Positions 42,515-51,350 of a stretch of DNA of 64,000 nucleotides are shown in pieces. Under the pieces are notes generated by a model. That model made no database searches. It was not told the DNA's origin and worked only from the letters and a program-made list of their open reading frames with translations. The stretch lies in contig NZ_QMEM01000001.1 in NCBI RefSeq assembly GCF_003390915.1, positions 868,001-932,000 on the forward strand, written 5' to 3'. Both the position numbers and the translations under genes were made by a program. The DNA comes from Lewinella sp. IMCC34183. GTDB taxonomy: Bacteria > Bacteroidota > Bacteroidia > Chitinophagales > Saprospiraceae. The first letter of the stretch is position 1, and each line of letters opens with the position of its first letter.

Positions 42515-42679
42515 CTAGGCTCTTCTGAACAGACCCGAGATCAGGCTGATGACCAGCAGAACGAGGAAGATGTAGAACAGGATCTTGGCAATACCGGCTG
42601 CGGCGCCAGCAAATCCACCAAAACCTAGTAGTGCCGCAACAATTGCGATCACGAAGAAGATCAGGGCATAACGTAACAT
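42515..42679 (-). CDS. DUF1328 (YtjA-type) small membrane protein
   Basis: This 54-residue gene is too short for most ORF callers. It reads [38 protein letters not shown] and [13 protein letters not shown], which is the DUF1328/YtjA pattern of two transmembrane helices with the [16 protein letters not shown] centre. The family is often found in stress regulons, but its function is unknown. A terminator follows. The nearby baeRF and small membrane genes are on the same strand, making a plausible stress cluster. Confidence 0.92.
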   Translation of the reverse strand: MLRYALIFFVIAIVAALLGFGGFAGAAAGIAKILFYIFLVLLVISLISGLFRRA

Positions 42680-42837
42680 GATGTGGATGTTTGGTTTGAT
42701 GATTAAAAGCCGTCTGGCAACCAGCGAGTTGTACTGCGGTCTTTCTGTCTTTATAACCGGTCCTGCGTTGTGCGTGTTCGTTGTTGCATTAATTTATGCC
42801 CCACCAACATCCCGCTTCGTCTACCCGTTTGTACCCC

Positions 42838-43428
42838 ATGCCCCACCCTTCACAGCTCATCTTTCAGAACGTACAGAGCGAGCACCTCAAAGCCTGGTTT
42901 GCCGATACCCTGGCCGCCTACCCTGAGTTGCGCGACCGGCCGGTATACCTGCGCCGGCTACCGATGCGCTACAGCACCATGCGCGCCCAGCCGGTGATCA
43001 ACTGGGCCTTTTTCCGGCGGGCACGCCGCCACTACCGCGTAGATTTCAGTAGCCACCTCGACGTGACCGAGCACGTCCGCGTGCGCGAACTTCCGCGCGA
43101 AGTCGTCGTCGGCTGGTTTGCCCACGAGCTGGGCCACATTGTCGATTACCTAGACCGGCCCTGGCGCGGGATGATCGCCTTTGGCCTCGGCTACGCCCTC
43201 TGGTCGCGGTATATGCGGCGGGCCGAGCAGCGGGCCGACTCCATCGCCGTAGATCACGGCTTCGGTAGCGAGGTGCTGGCCACCAAGAAGTACCTGCTGG
43301 GGCACGCTACCCTGCCCCGCCACTACAAGAAGCGCCTGAAGAAGTACTACCTCTCGGCCGACGAGCTGGAGGCGCTCATCAATGCCTACGAGGAACGGGG
43401 CGAGATGCCCGACATCGTCGAAATTTAG
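42838..43428 (+). CDS. Zinc metallopeptidase-like protein with HExxH motif
   Basis: The protein has about 196 residues from the ATG at 42838; an ATG at 42796 would add 14. The motif VGWFAHELGHIVDYL gives the HExxH zinc site, and RRAEQRADSIAVDHG supplies a downstream acidic (ExxAD) ligand. A hydrophobic stretch (GMIAFGLGYALWSRYM) could bind the membrane. Other parts match no peptidase family I can name, although the arrangement recalls M48-like proteins. It is likely a cytoplasmic or membrane-associated protease. The two genes downstream are on the same strand. Confidence 0.75.
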   Translation: MPHPSQLIFQNVQSEHLKAWFADTLAAYPELRDRPVYLRRLPMRYSTMRAQPVINWAFFRRARRHYRVDFSSHLDVTEHVRVRELPREVVVGWFAHELGHIVDYLDRPWRGMIAFGLGYALWSRYMRRAEQRADSIAVDHGFGSEVLATKKYLLGHATLPRHYKKRLKKYYLSADELEALINAYEERGEMPDIVEI

Positions 43429-43511
43429 GCCGGCGCGGCCGCAGGTGCCATGCGGCGTTCACAAAAGGAGTAACTACGCGGTTTCGCTACCGTAACCAGT
43501 CCTTCCCGCCC

Positions 43512-43781
43512 ATGTCCGCCAATAATTCCGAACTGCAGTACCGCAACTGGCTCATCAAGGCACCGCTCGGTCTCGTGCTTACGGGGCTAGGCGCCAGCCT
43601 CATCGGCGACGTCACCGCCCGCCGCCACGGAGGCGCTCCCGCCAGCACCTGGATCCCCTACGGTACGCTCGCCCTCACGGTCTTCAACAGTGGCCTGAGT
43701 ATCTTGGCCGACGCCGCCAAGCACCGCGCGCACTACGAGCGGCTGCGGGAGGCCCCCGCGGCCCAGCCCCCCCTCACCTAA
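43512..43781 (+). CDS. Small membrane protein of unknown function
   Basis: The 89-residue protein has two probable membrane helices (about residues 15-32: KAPLGLVLTGLGASLIGD; 46-66: WIPYGTLALTVFNSGLSILAD) and ends in an Ala/Pro-rich tail. No family is recognised. The next gene starts within 80 nt and probably shares the transcript. Confidence 0.65.
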   Translation: MSANNSELQYRNWLIKAPLGLVLTGLGASLIGDVTARRHGGAPASTWIPYGTLALTVFNSGLSILADAAKHRAHYERLREAPAAQPPLT

Positions 43782-43857
43782 TCTCCGTCCCCTGGCCTAC
43801 CTCAAACTCTTCGGCAAAATCCTTCTGTGGCTGCTGGCCCCGGTAGCCCTGTACCTG

Positions 43858-44448
43858 GTGTGTGCCCTGGTGCTCTCCCTCATTCCCACCCGCGCGTCCG
43901 CCCCGGAGGGGCCGCGCGACCGCCGCATCCACCTCTCCTCCAACGGGGTGCATACCGACTTCATCCTGCCGCGGGAATTTGTCGATCCCGCCCTCCGCGA
44001 GCAACTCGGCCCCCTGGCCGACTACCCCCACCTTGCCTTCGGCTGGGGCGATAAAGGGTTCTACCTCGATACGCCCACGTGGGCACAACTGAAGGCGAGT
44101 ACCGCCGTACGGGCCATGCTGCTGCCCAGTCCCACGGCCATGCACGTAACCGGCTACCGCGGCGTCGGACGTGACTGGGCCACCCTCGACCTCAGCCGCG
44201 AGCAGCTTGTCACCCTCAACACTTACCTGCGGGAAGGTTTCCGGCGGGGCACCGATGGCCGCCTGCAGCCGATCGACGCGCCGGGCTACGGGCCGGACGA
44301 TACGTTTTACGAGGCCGTCGGCTCCTACAATGCGATCTATACCTGCAACAGCTGGATCAATGAAGGCCTGAAAAAAATGGGCGTGCGAACCGCAGTGTGG
44401 GCCCCCTCCGAATGGGGCATCATGCGGTGGCGGCAGAGCGGCGGATGA
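43858..44448 (+). CDS. TIGR02117/DUF2459 family protein
   Basis: From the GTG at 43858 the product has 196 residues. It reads RIHLSSNGVHTDFILPR, LAFGWGDKGFYLDTPTW, TAMHVTGYRG, and YNAIYTCNSWINEGLKKMGVRTAVWAP, a match to TIGR02117 (DUF2459). The reading frame continues upstream without a stop and encodes a natural N-terminal anchor (LKLFGKILLWLLAPVALYLV) from about 43792, with no ATG or GTG, only CTG or TTG candidates. The true start is therefore probably upstream of 43858, perhaps a CTG at 43792. Function unknown; a Cys-containing catalytic-looking TCNSW motif is suggestive. Confidence 0.75.
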   Translation: MCALVLSLIPTRASAPEGPRDRRIHLSSNGVHTDFILPREFVDPALREQLGPLADYPHLAFGWGDKGFYLDTPTWAQLKASTAVRAMLLPSPTAMHVTGYRGVGRDWATLDLSREQLVTLNTYLREGFRRGTDGRLQPIDAPGYGPDDTFYEAVGSYNAIYTCNSWINEGLKKMGVRTAVWAPSEWGIMRWRQSGG

Positions 44449-44490
44449 TTGTTAGGGCAAGGGTCGCGCCACCGACCGGACTCCACGCGC

Positions 44491-44498
44491 TATCTTGG
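44491..44498 (+). promoter_or_regulatory. -7-like box (TATCTTGG) of the S9 peptidase gene
   Basis: Same TAnnTTGG variant as ruvB; ends 17 nt before the ATG at 44515. Confidence 0.4.
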
Positions 44499-44514
44499 GA
44501 CAAAGCTCCTAACT

Positions 44515-46971
44515 ATGACCACCTTGCTACGCACTTTTCTCTGGCTTACCGTGCTCGGCCTGCTCCCGCTGGCGTCCCTTTGCACCCGCGGCAGCGCCCA
44601 ACTTAACCTCGACTACCAAAAGCCGCCACAGGCCATCCTCGATCTGGTAGACGTGCCGTTGGCCCCCTCCGTGCTGATGGACCACGAACGCGAGCACATG
44701 GTACTGCTGTACCGTGATGCCTACGCGACCATCGCGGAACTTTCCGAAGCCGAGCTGCGCCTCGGCGGGCTGCGGATCGACCCGAAAAAGAACATCGGCA
44801 GCCGGACCACCTACTACAATGACGTGAAGGTGCGGGCCGTCGACGCTACCCCCGGTACCGAAGCTTCCCTGACCGGACTGCCCGCCACCCCCCGGCTGGC
44901 CAACGTGACCTGGTCGCCCGACCAGCAAATGGTCGCCATGACGCACACCTCCGACGAAGGCGTGGAAGTGTGGGTTGCCGACCTGCGCACCGCAGCAGCC
45001 CGCCGCCTTACCGGCCCGACCGTCAATGCCAACCTGCGCGACGTGATCAACTGGGCCAAGGACGGAAAGTCGCTGCTGGTGAAAATGCTGCCCGACGACC
45101 GTAAGCCCCTGGTCGACGTGGCCAGCGCCGTACCGACCGGACCCACGATCTCCACCGCCGACGGCGAAAAGGCGCAGAACCGTACCTACCAGGATCTCCT
45201 CAGCAACCCCAACGACGAATACAACTTCGAGCAGCTGGCCCGCTCGGTTATCCACCGGGTAACCCTCGACGGCCAGAGCGCCGAATTCCTACCGGCGGCC
45301 ATGTACGACGGCATCACGTTCAGCCCGGACGGCGAATACGTAATGGTGGAATCCATCGAGCGGCCGTTCTCCTACATCGTACCCTACTACCGCTTCCCGA
45401 CCACGATCACGGTATACACCCGCGGCGGCCAGCCCGTACAAACGGTGGCGGAGCTGCCCCTCACCGAGGTGATGCCGCAGGGCTTCATGGCCACGACCAA
45501 GGACCGCCGCAGCATCTCCTGGCGCGCCGACAAGCCCGCCACCCTCGTTTACGTGCAGGCCCTGGACGGCGGCGATCCGGAGCAGGAAGCCGAGTACCGC
45601 GATGCCCTGTACCAGCTGGAGGCCCCCTTCAGTGGTGAGGGCACCGAACTGCTAAAGGTGACCAACCGCTACGCCGGCGTCCAGTGGGGCGACGACGAAA
45701 CCGCCGTGGCTTACGACCGGTGGTTTGACACCCGCAATTCGAAAGTGTACGTCTTCAACCCCTCAGAGCCGGGCGAAACCCCCGAAGTACTGTTTGATCT
45801 CAACTACCAGGACCGGTACAGCGACCCGGGGAACTTCGTAACGACCCGCAATGCGTACGGAAGCTCCGTCCTTGCCCTGGAAGGCAACGAGGCCTACCTC
45901 ATCGGCGACGGCTATACGGCCGAGGGGCAGTTTCCCTTCCTGCACGCGATCGACCTGGAGACCGGCACCACCGAGGACCTCTACACCTCGGCCTACACCG
46001 ACCGCCTGGAGGAGCTCATCGACTTCGACCCCGAAAGCGACCGGCTGCTGGTACGCGAGGAATCGCCCATCGAATACCCCAACTATTATTTCCGGGACCT
46101 GGACGGCGGGGAGCTGACCCAGCTGACGGCCTTCCCGAATCCCTTCCAGAGCCTGCAGGACGTACACAAAGAAGTGATCACCTACCGCCGCGACGACGGA
46201 CTCGAACTGTCGGGCACGCTGTACCTGCCGGTCGGGTACGATACCACCGCCAAGGAGAAAGTACCCCTGATCCTGTGGGCCTACCCACGGGAGTACAAGG
46301 ATAAGGCCAGCGCGGCCCAGTCGACGTCCAACCCCAACCAGTTCACTTACCCCTACTACGGTTCCCCCGTGTACTGGGTGACCCGCGGCTATGCCGTGCT
46401 CGACGACGCGGCTTTCCCGATCGTAGGCGAGGGAGACGAGGAGCCCAATGACTCGTTCCGGAAACAACTGGTCGCTAACGCCAAGGCCGCGATCGACGCG
46501 GTAGACGCGATGGGCTACGTGGACCGCGAGCGGGTTGCCGTGGGCGGACACAGCTACGGTGCCTTCATGGTCGCCAACCTGCTGAGCCACAGCGATCTCT
46601 TTGCGGCCGGTATCGCCCGCAGCGGTGCCTATAACCGGACGCTAACCCCCTTCGGCTTCCAGAGCGAACAGCGTAACTACTGGGAAGCGCCCGAAATTTA
46701 TAACGGCATGTCGCCCTTCATGCACGCCGATAAGATGAAGACGCCCCTGCTGCTTATCCACGGGGAGGCCGACAACAACTCAGGAACCTACCCCCTGCAG
46801 AGCGAGCGCTACTTCAACGCCCTGAAGGGGCTGGGCGCCACGGTCCGGTTAGTGATGTTGCCCCGCGAAAGCCACGGCTACCGCGCCAAGGAGAGCATCC
46901 TGCACCTGCTGTGGGAACAGGACCAGTGGCTGCAGCAGCATGTGATGAACAAGGACGCGTCCCGCAAGTAA
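44515..46971 (+). CDS. S9 family (prolyl oligopeptidase-type) serine peptidase
   Basis: From the ATG at 44515 (MTTLLRTFLWLTVLGLLPLAS signal peptide) the protein has 818 residues. A long beta-propeller (about 60-560) with repeats such as NVTWSPDQQMVAMTH and GITFSPDGEYVMVES precedes an alpha/beta hydrolase domain. That domain has nucleophile VAVGGHSYGAFMVANLL, acid GEADNNSGTYPLQ and His SHGYRAKES. The propeller pattern resembles the glutamyl endopeptidase/dipeptidyl peptidase-like S9 branch rather than true prolyl oligopeptidase. It is probably periplasmic and removes oligopeptides. It converges with the M61 gene, with 6 nt between stops. Confidence 0.92.
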   Translation: MTTLLRTFLWLTVLGLLPLASLCTRGSAQLNLDYQKPPQAILDLVDVPLAPSVLMDHEREHMVLLYRDAYATIAELSEAELRLGGLRIDPKKNIGSRTTYYNDVKVRAVDATPGTEASLTGLPATPRLANVTWSPDQQMVAMTHTSDEGVEVWVADLRTAAARRLTGPTVNANLRDVINWAKDGKSLLVKMLPDDRKPLVDVASAVPTGPTISTADGEKAQNRTYQDLLSNPNDEYNFEQLARSVIHRVTLDGQSAEFLPAAMYDGITFSPDGEYVMVESIERPFSYIVPYYRFPTTITVYTRGGQPVQTVAELPLTEVMPQGFMATTKDRRSISWRADKPATLVYVQALDGGDPEQEAEYRDALYQLEAPFSGEGTELLKVTNRYAGVQWGDDETAVAYDRWFDTRNSKVYVFNPSEPGETPEVLFDLNYQDRYSDPGNFVTTRNAYGSSVLALEGNEAYLIGDGYTAEGQFPFLHAIDLETGTTEDLYTSAYTDRLEELIDFDPESDRLLVREESPIEYPNYYFRDLDGGELTQLTAFPNPFQSLQDVHKEVITYRRDDGLELSGTLYLPVGYDTTAKEKVPLILWAYPREYKDKASAAQSTSNPNQFTYPYYGSPVYWVTRGYAVLDDAAFPIVGEGDEEPNDSFRKQLVANAKAAIDAVDAMGYVDRERVAVGGHSYGAFMVANLLSHSDLFAAGIARSGAYNRTLTPFGFQSEQRNYWEAPEIYNGMSPFMHADKMKTPLLLIHGEADNNSGTYPLQSERYFNALKGLGATVRLVMLPRESHGYRAKESILHLLWEQDQWLQQHVMNKDASRK

Positions 46972-46977
46972 TCCGGA

Positions 46978-48792
46978 CTAGTACCCCAGCCAGGCTTTCC
47001 GCCGTGCTACCGCCTCCGCTCCGGCCTCCTCCATGAGTCCGGAGCGGAAGGCCGGCGCGGCGGTCGCGGCGAAGGTAACCGACCGCTCGCGCCCGAGCTG
47101 AATGAAGCTTACCGGGTAGCGTTGTCCGAGGGTCAGGCCCGCCACGGCCGTCTCCCACTCGGCGGGGCTGGTTACGGGCGTACCGTTCACGGAAGTGATC
47201 ACCGCTCCGGCGTCGACGCCGGCCGCGTACAGCGGGTTGTTTTCCAATACGGGACCGGCCACGACCAGCTGGTTATCGCGTGTCTGGAGGCGCAATCCGT
47301 TGAAACCGGCGCTGTCCGGACGTGCCTGTGTCACCTCGATTCCGTACGGTTGTAGCAGCGGGGCAAAGTCCGGTAGTTCGCTGCCCCGGATGTACCGGTC
47401 GAACCAGTCGGCCGCCCAGGCGGAGTCACCTACTACCGTGGCCAGTCCCAGCTGTAGGTCGCGGACGTGGTAGGGGATCTCCGGTTTCCCGTACTGCCGC
47501 CACAGCTGCTGCATCAGTTCGTCGAGCGTATGCCCGCGCTCCCGCAGTTCCAGATCGAGGGCCAGGCCGAGCACCGCACCGTAGGTGTAGTAGCTGACGA
47601 AGGTATTTGCGTAGTTGTCCGGGTCGTTGGCCGTTGCAGCGTCAACGAAGGGAGCCTGCTGGCTCATCCCGATGGGACCCCGGTAGCCGCGCCCCGGCGA
47701 ATTGACGACGTAGTTGAGCTGACCGGCGATTCCTCTGGCGTAGTCCTCCGGTGCAAGGATGCCGGCGCGGGCCAGCGCCAGGTCGTCAAAGTAGCTCGTG
47801 AATCCCTCGGCGAACCAGAGGTTGTCGCTCATATTGACGTGGTCGAAGGCAAAGGGCTCCAGGTCGGCGGGGCGGATACGCTCGACGTTCCAGCAGTGGA
47901 AAAATTCGTGGCTTACGGTCCCGATCAGCCGTTGCTGGTTGCCCTCCAATCCGATGGGTGCGGAGCAGATGGTGGAATTGCGGTGCTCCATGCCGTCGCC
48001 CCCGATCCAGGGATTGTAGGAGCAGAGGAAAACGTAGCGGCCGTAGTCGTATGCCGGCAGCTCCCCGAAAATGGCCTGCTGGGCCCGGACGGTCCGCTCG
48101 ACTAACCCGACGTACTCGTGGAAGGTGGAATCGCTGTCCTCACTCATAAGGGCCACCTCGATGGTGTCGACCCGCTCCCCGCTTGCGACGGTGAATTCCT
48201 CGCGCTGCAGGGTACCCACCATCGTGGGCGAATCGTAAAAGTAGTAGTAGTCAGGGGCGGCAAAGCGGCGCTCCCCGAGCGCTACGAGTTGGGTGGCGAC
48301 ATCCCAGTCGGGCCGTTGTCCGGGCGGAATACGCAGCATGACGGGACGGTCGTTGAGCTCCTCCCCGTAGACGAAACTGGCGGGCATGTTGAGGTGCAGC
48401 TTGCGGTCGTCGACTCCGGAGTAGGTTCCGTCGCCGCCGTTGGCGAAGAGGGTGTAGGTAAGGTGCACGGCGCCCCCGTGGCCGGTAACGGCCCAGGTTG
48501 TCGGGTCCACGCGGCTGACCGTAGCGGCGGTACCATCCGCGCCGGTGGCCTGCACGTCATATACGTTGCGGGCGAAATTGTGCTGGGCATAGCGCCCGGG
48601 GCTTGCCTGGGGCATCTTGACGTAGAAGACTCCCTCCGGCACGGCCGGGAAATCGACGGTAACGCCCAGTTCGTGCTCCTGCACGTTGGCGAGATCGAGG
48701 GTGTACACGATGGTGCCGGGGTGGTCGGCTACCCAGTCGAGCTGGGCGGTGAGCGAAAGGGAGCAGAGAAGAAGCAGGGGGAGCAGGCGCAT
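46978..48792 (-). CDS. M61 family glycyl aminopeptidase-like metallopeptidase with PDZ domain
   Basis: With the ATG at 48792 (MRLLPLLLLCSLSLTAQ signal) the enzyme has 604 residues. The zinc motif is SHEFFHCWNVERIRP (HEFFH at 295-299), followed by LWFAEGFTSYF, as in M61. A PDZ domain (about 525-575: LENNPLYAAGVDAGAVITSVNG) sits near the end. It is probably periplasmic and clips N-terminal Gly/Ala residues from peptides. It is 7 nt downstream of the subtilase gene on the same strand, so the two are co-transcribed. Confidence 0.93.
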   Translation of the reverse strand: MRLLPLLLLCSLSLTAQLDWVADHPGTIVYTLDLANVQEHELGVTVDFPAVPEGVFYVKMPQASPGRYAQHNFARNVYDVQATGADGTAATVSRVDPTTWAVTGHGGAVHLTYTLFANGGDGTYSGVDDRKLHLNMPASFVYGEELNDRPVMLRIPPGQRPDWDVATQLVALGERRFAAPDYYYFYDSPTMVGTLQREEFTVASGERVDTIEVALMSEDSDSTFHEYVGLVERTVRAQQAIFGELPAYDYGRYVFLCSYNPWIGGDGMEHRNSTICSAPIGLEGNQQRLIGTVSHEFFHCWNVERIRPADLEPFAFDHVNMSDNLWFAEGFTSYFDDLALARAGILAPEDYARGIAGQLNYVVNSPGRGYRGPIGMSQQAPFVDAATANDPDNYANTFVSYYTYGAVLGLALDLELRERGHTLDELMQQLWRQYGKPEIPYHVRDLQLGLATVVGDSAWAADWFDRYIRGSELPDFAPLLQPYGIEVTQARPDSAGFNGLRLQTRDNQLVVAGPVLENNPLYAAGVDAGAVITSVNGTPVTSPAEWETAVAGLTLGQRYPVSFIQLGRERSVTFAATAAPAFRSGLMEEAGAEAVARRKAWLGY

Positions 48793-48799
48793 GAGTAGG

Positions 48800-50638
48800 T
48801 CAGCTGAGGGTGGACAAATCCCGTACGAAGGGGCGGTACCCAAGCTGCTGCGCCCGGGGGAGCAGGTCGCGGGCCGCCTGGGGATCGGTAAAAGTACCCA
48901 GAATGACCTTATGCACGCCACCATCGTCGGCCACCACGACCGGCAGATCGAACTCCCGCTCGAGCCGGGTCACCAGCTGCAGGGCGTTGCTGGTTTCCCG
49001 GAAAGCACTGATTTGCAGGCCGAAGCCCATTCGTGGCTGCGGTTCCGCCCGCACACGAAGCACGGGATCCGCGGGTGGGGAAGGATCCTGTGCAAGGGTG
49101 GGTGTGGCCCCGACGTTTCTGAGCCGCAGGGCTTCCGTTACCGCCCGTTCCGCGTTGACCCGCCCGTAGCCGAATCGGGGGCTGTAGCCCGATGCGCCGT
49201 ATTCGCCCGGACTGCCGATCCGGTCGGCTGTACGCTCGAGGATGTCCTTTACCTGGGTCGCCGTAAGGCCGGGATGGGCCGTCAGCAGGAGGGCGCAGAT
49301 GCCGGCGACAAGCGGTGTTGCTCCGGAGGTTCCGCCAAAGTGCTTATGGTACGGGCCGCGGTCGCGTCCGTCGACGTAGTATCGCTTTGCGGCCGGCGCC
49401 TGGGTGTTGCCGGGGTCCCAGCTGGCCCGGGCGGCTAGCAGGGGCCAGCCGCCGTCGCTCGGAGCGACTACGGACAGGCCGTCGCCGGTATTGGAATAGG
49501 CCGGATGGGTATCGTTGCTGGTGGACGCACCGACGGCGATAACTCCCGGCATTCGGCAGTAATAGTTGAGTACCGCCCGGCCCTCGTTGCCGCCGGCGAA
49601 GAGTACCACACAACCCAGGCCGCCCCGGCCCTGGGTGATCGCCTTGCGGATGGCCCGTTCGTGGAAGGGCCCGGGCCGAAAGCGGTCGTCTACGGTACCC
49701 CAGCTGCAGGAGATGACGTCGGCCCCGTGCTGCAGGCAGTGATCGAACATCCGCTCGGTCAGGAAGGCAGAGTAGGTCAGACCGTGCAGGGGCATGAGCC
49801 GGCAGCCGGGGGCCGCCCCGACGATACCCGTCCCGTTGGCCGCGGCCACGGCTACGCTGGCGCAGGGCGTGCCGTGGCTGCCGTAAACGGCCCCGCGCGG
49901 TACGCCGGCGGCACCGCTCGATACGGTGAGGGGGGCCACGGACTTACCCCGCAGGTCGGGGTGTTCGAGGTCGAATCCGTTATCGATAACGGCGACGGTC
50001 ACCTCCGCCGAGCCGAGGTTGTCCAGCGCGCGCCAGGCCCCGGGTACCCGCGCATCGGCGCCCTCCCGCGTGGCGAAGCCGGGCACGCCGGGTACGTATC
50101 CCGGATTGTGGAACGACCACTGCTGGTCGTACAGCCCGTCGCGGGGCTCGCTGAAGTACTGTTCGAGGGGTATGTCCAGATCGGGGACGGCCGAGTCGAC
50201 CATCGCCAGCTGATCGAGTTGGCGGGCGACGTGCAGCGGGTTGCGACTCCGTTCGGTAACGGAGAGAACGACCGTATTGTCATCCCGCCGCTCGACGACC
50301 CGCAGGTGGTACAGATCAAAGACCCGCTGGCTTTCCTCCTCCCCTACCCCCTCCGCGAGCCGGCAGTACACAATGCCGGTCGGGACCACGGGCCGGTCAT
50401 CACCCGTGGCGAAGTACACGTGGGTTCCGGTTGCTACATCGGGCCGCCGCCGCGCCGCATCGAGGCCGCGTTCCACGTCGCCGTCGGGCAGCTTAACCAG
50501 CTCGAAGCCGCCCAGCTCCGGGCGGGGGTTTTCCGCGCCGTCCGGGGGGGAGGCGGCCTGTTGACGGAGGCCAACGAATTCTTGGCTCTTGCGGAGGGGG
50601 AGGGGGCCGTGGGTGGTCGGTACGGTGAGGGTGGACAT
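48800..50638 (-). CDS. Subtilisin-like serine protease (S8) with C-terminal SPOR domain
   Basis: The 612-residue protein carries the complete subtilase triad: Asp219 (VAVIDNGFDLEHPDL), His255 (YGSHGTPCASVAV) and Ser438 (HFGGTSGATPLVAG), with Asn351 (FAGGNEGRA) as oxyanion residue. Residues about 528-608 form a SPOR domain (GLQISAFRETSNALQLVTRLE, VHKVILGTFTDPQAARDLL), which binds denuded peptidoglycan in other proteins. There is no signal peptide: the start is MSTLTVPTTHGPLPLRKSQEF. So either export is unusual or SPOR has another role. The N-terminal 150 residues look like a propeptide. The ECF sigma gene is divergent. Confidence 0.88.
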   Translation of the reverse strand: MSTLTVPTTHGPLPLRKSQEFVGLRQQAASPPDGAENPRPELGGFELVKLPDGDVERGLDAARRRPDVATGTHVYFATGDDRPVVPTGIVYCRLAEGVGEEESQRVFDLYHLRVVERRDDNTVVLSVTERSRNPLHVARQLDQLAMVDSAVPDLDIPLEQYFSEPRDGLYDQQWSFHNPGYVPGVPGFATREGADARVPGAWRALDNLGSAEVTVAVIDNGFDLEHPDLRGKSVAPLTVSSGAAGVPRGAVYGSHGTPCASVAVAAANGTGIVGAAPGCRLMPLHGLTYSAFLTERMFDHCLQHGADVISCSWGTVDDRFRPGPFHERAIRKAITQGRGGLGCVVLFAGGNEGRAVLNYYCRMPGVIAVGASTSNDTHPAYSNTGDGLSVVAPSDGGWPLLAARASWDPGNTQAPAAKRYYVDGRDRGPYHKHFGGTSGATPLVAGICALLLTAHPGLTATQVKDILERTADRIGSPGEYGASGYSPRFGYGRVNAERAVTEALRLRNVGATPTLAQDPSPPADPVLRVRAEPQPRMGFGLQISAFRETSNALQLVTRLEREFDLPVVVADDGGVHKVILGTFTDPQAARDLLPRAQQLGYRPFVRDLSTLS

Positions 50639-50794
50639 AACCGAAAAGTAGGGATTGCAGCACCGACGGGGCGGGTACCGGACAAAAATAGCGGTGGCCT
50701 GGCAGCGGCGGAGCGGAAGAAACCGTTTACCTTACGGTAATTCCACCGCGGCCCGCCGACCAACGGACCGGGGTATTTTACCCGTCAGCTTTTT

Positions 50795-51346
50795 ATGGAT
50801 TACGCAATTTGCCTGGAGAACGATGAAGAACGTTTCGTAGCCGCTCTCTTGCGGGGCGACCGCGAGGCGCAGCGTGTACTCTACGAAACCTATTACAGCC
50901 CCCTTATGGCCATCTGTCAGCGGTACACCGGCACCGAAGACGAAGCCATGGACTTGCTGCACGAAAGTTTTATCAAGATCTTCGGCAAGATCGGGCGCTA
51001 CGAAAGCGGCACGGCGTTACTGGCCTGGATGCGCCGCATCACGGTCAATACCGCCATCGACCACTACCGGCGCACGGTACGGCGGCGCACCGAGGACATC
51101 GAACGGGCCTACCAGGTCAGTTCCGATCTCCCCGACGTCATCAGCCAGTGCTCCGCCCGGGAGATACTGGCTGCCGTGCAGCAGTTGCCGCCGACCTACC
51201 GTACCATCTTCAACCTTTACGTAATTGAAGGGTACAGCCATAAAGAGATTGCCGAACAGTTAAATATTACGGATTCCACTTCACGGTCGAACCTGGTCAA
51301 GGCGAGAAGTAAGCTGCAGAAAGCGCTGACCGCTCCAGGACGCTAG
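50795..51346 (+). CDS. RNA polymerase sigma factor, ECF type
   Basis: The 183-residue protein has sigma-2 (about 15-80: REAQRVLYETYYSPLMAICQRY, EDEAMDLLHESFIKIFGKI, TALLAWMRRITVNTAIDHYRR) and sigma-4 (about 128-178: LPPTYRTIFNLYVIEGYSHKEIAEQL, then SNLVKARSKLQKAL) without sigma-3, as in ECF factors. The stop is 4 nt before the next gene. That partner is not a standard anti-sigma but a fusion of a three-repeat cytoplasmic region, a membrane helix and an outer-membrane-like barrel. The subtilase gene starts 157 nt away on the other strand. Confidence 0.92.
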   Translation: MDYAICLENDEERFVAALLRGDREAQRVLYETYYSPLMAICQRYTGTEDEAMDLLHESFIKIFGKIGRYESGTALLAWMRRITVNTAIDHYRRTVRRRTEDIERAYQVSSDLPDVISQCSAREILAAVQQLPPTYRTIFNLYVIEGYSHKEIAEQLNITDSTSRSNLVKARSKLQKALTAPGR

Positions 51347-51350
51347 TATA

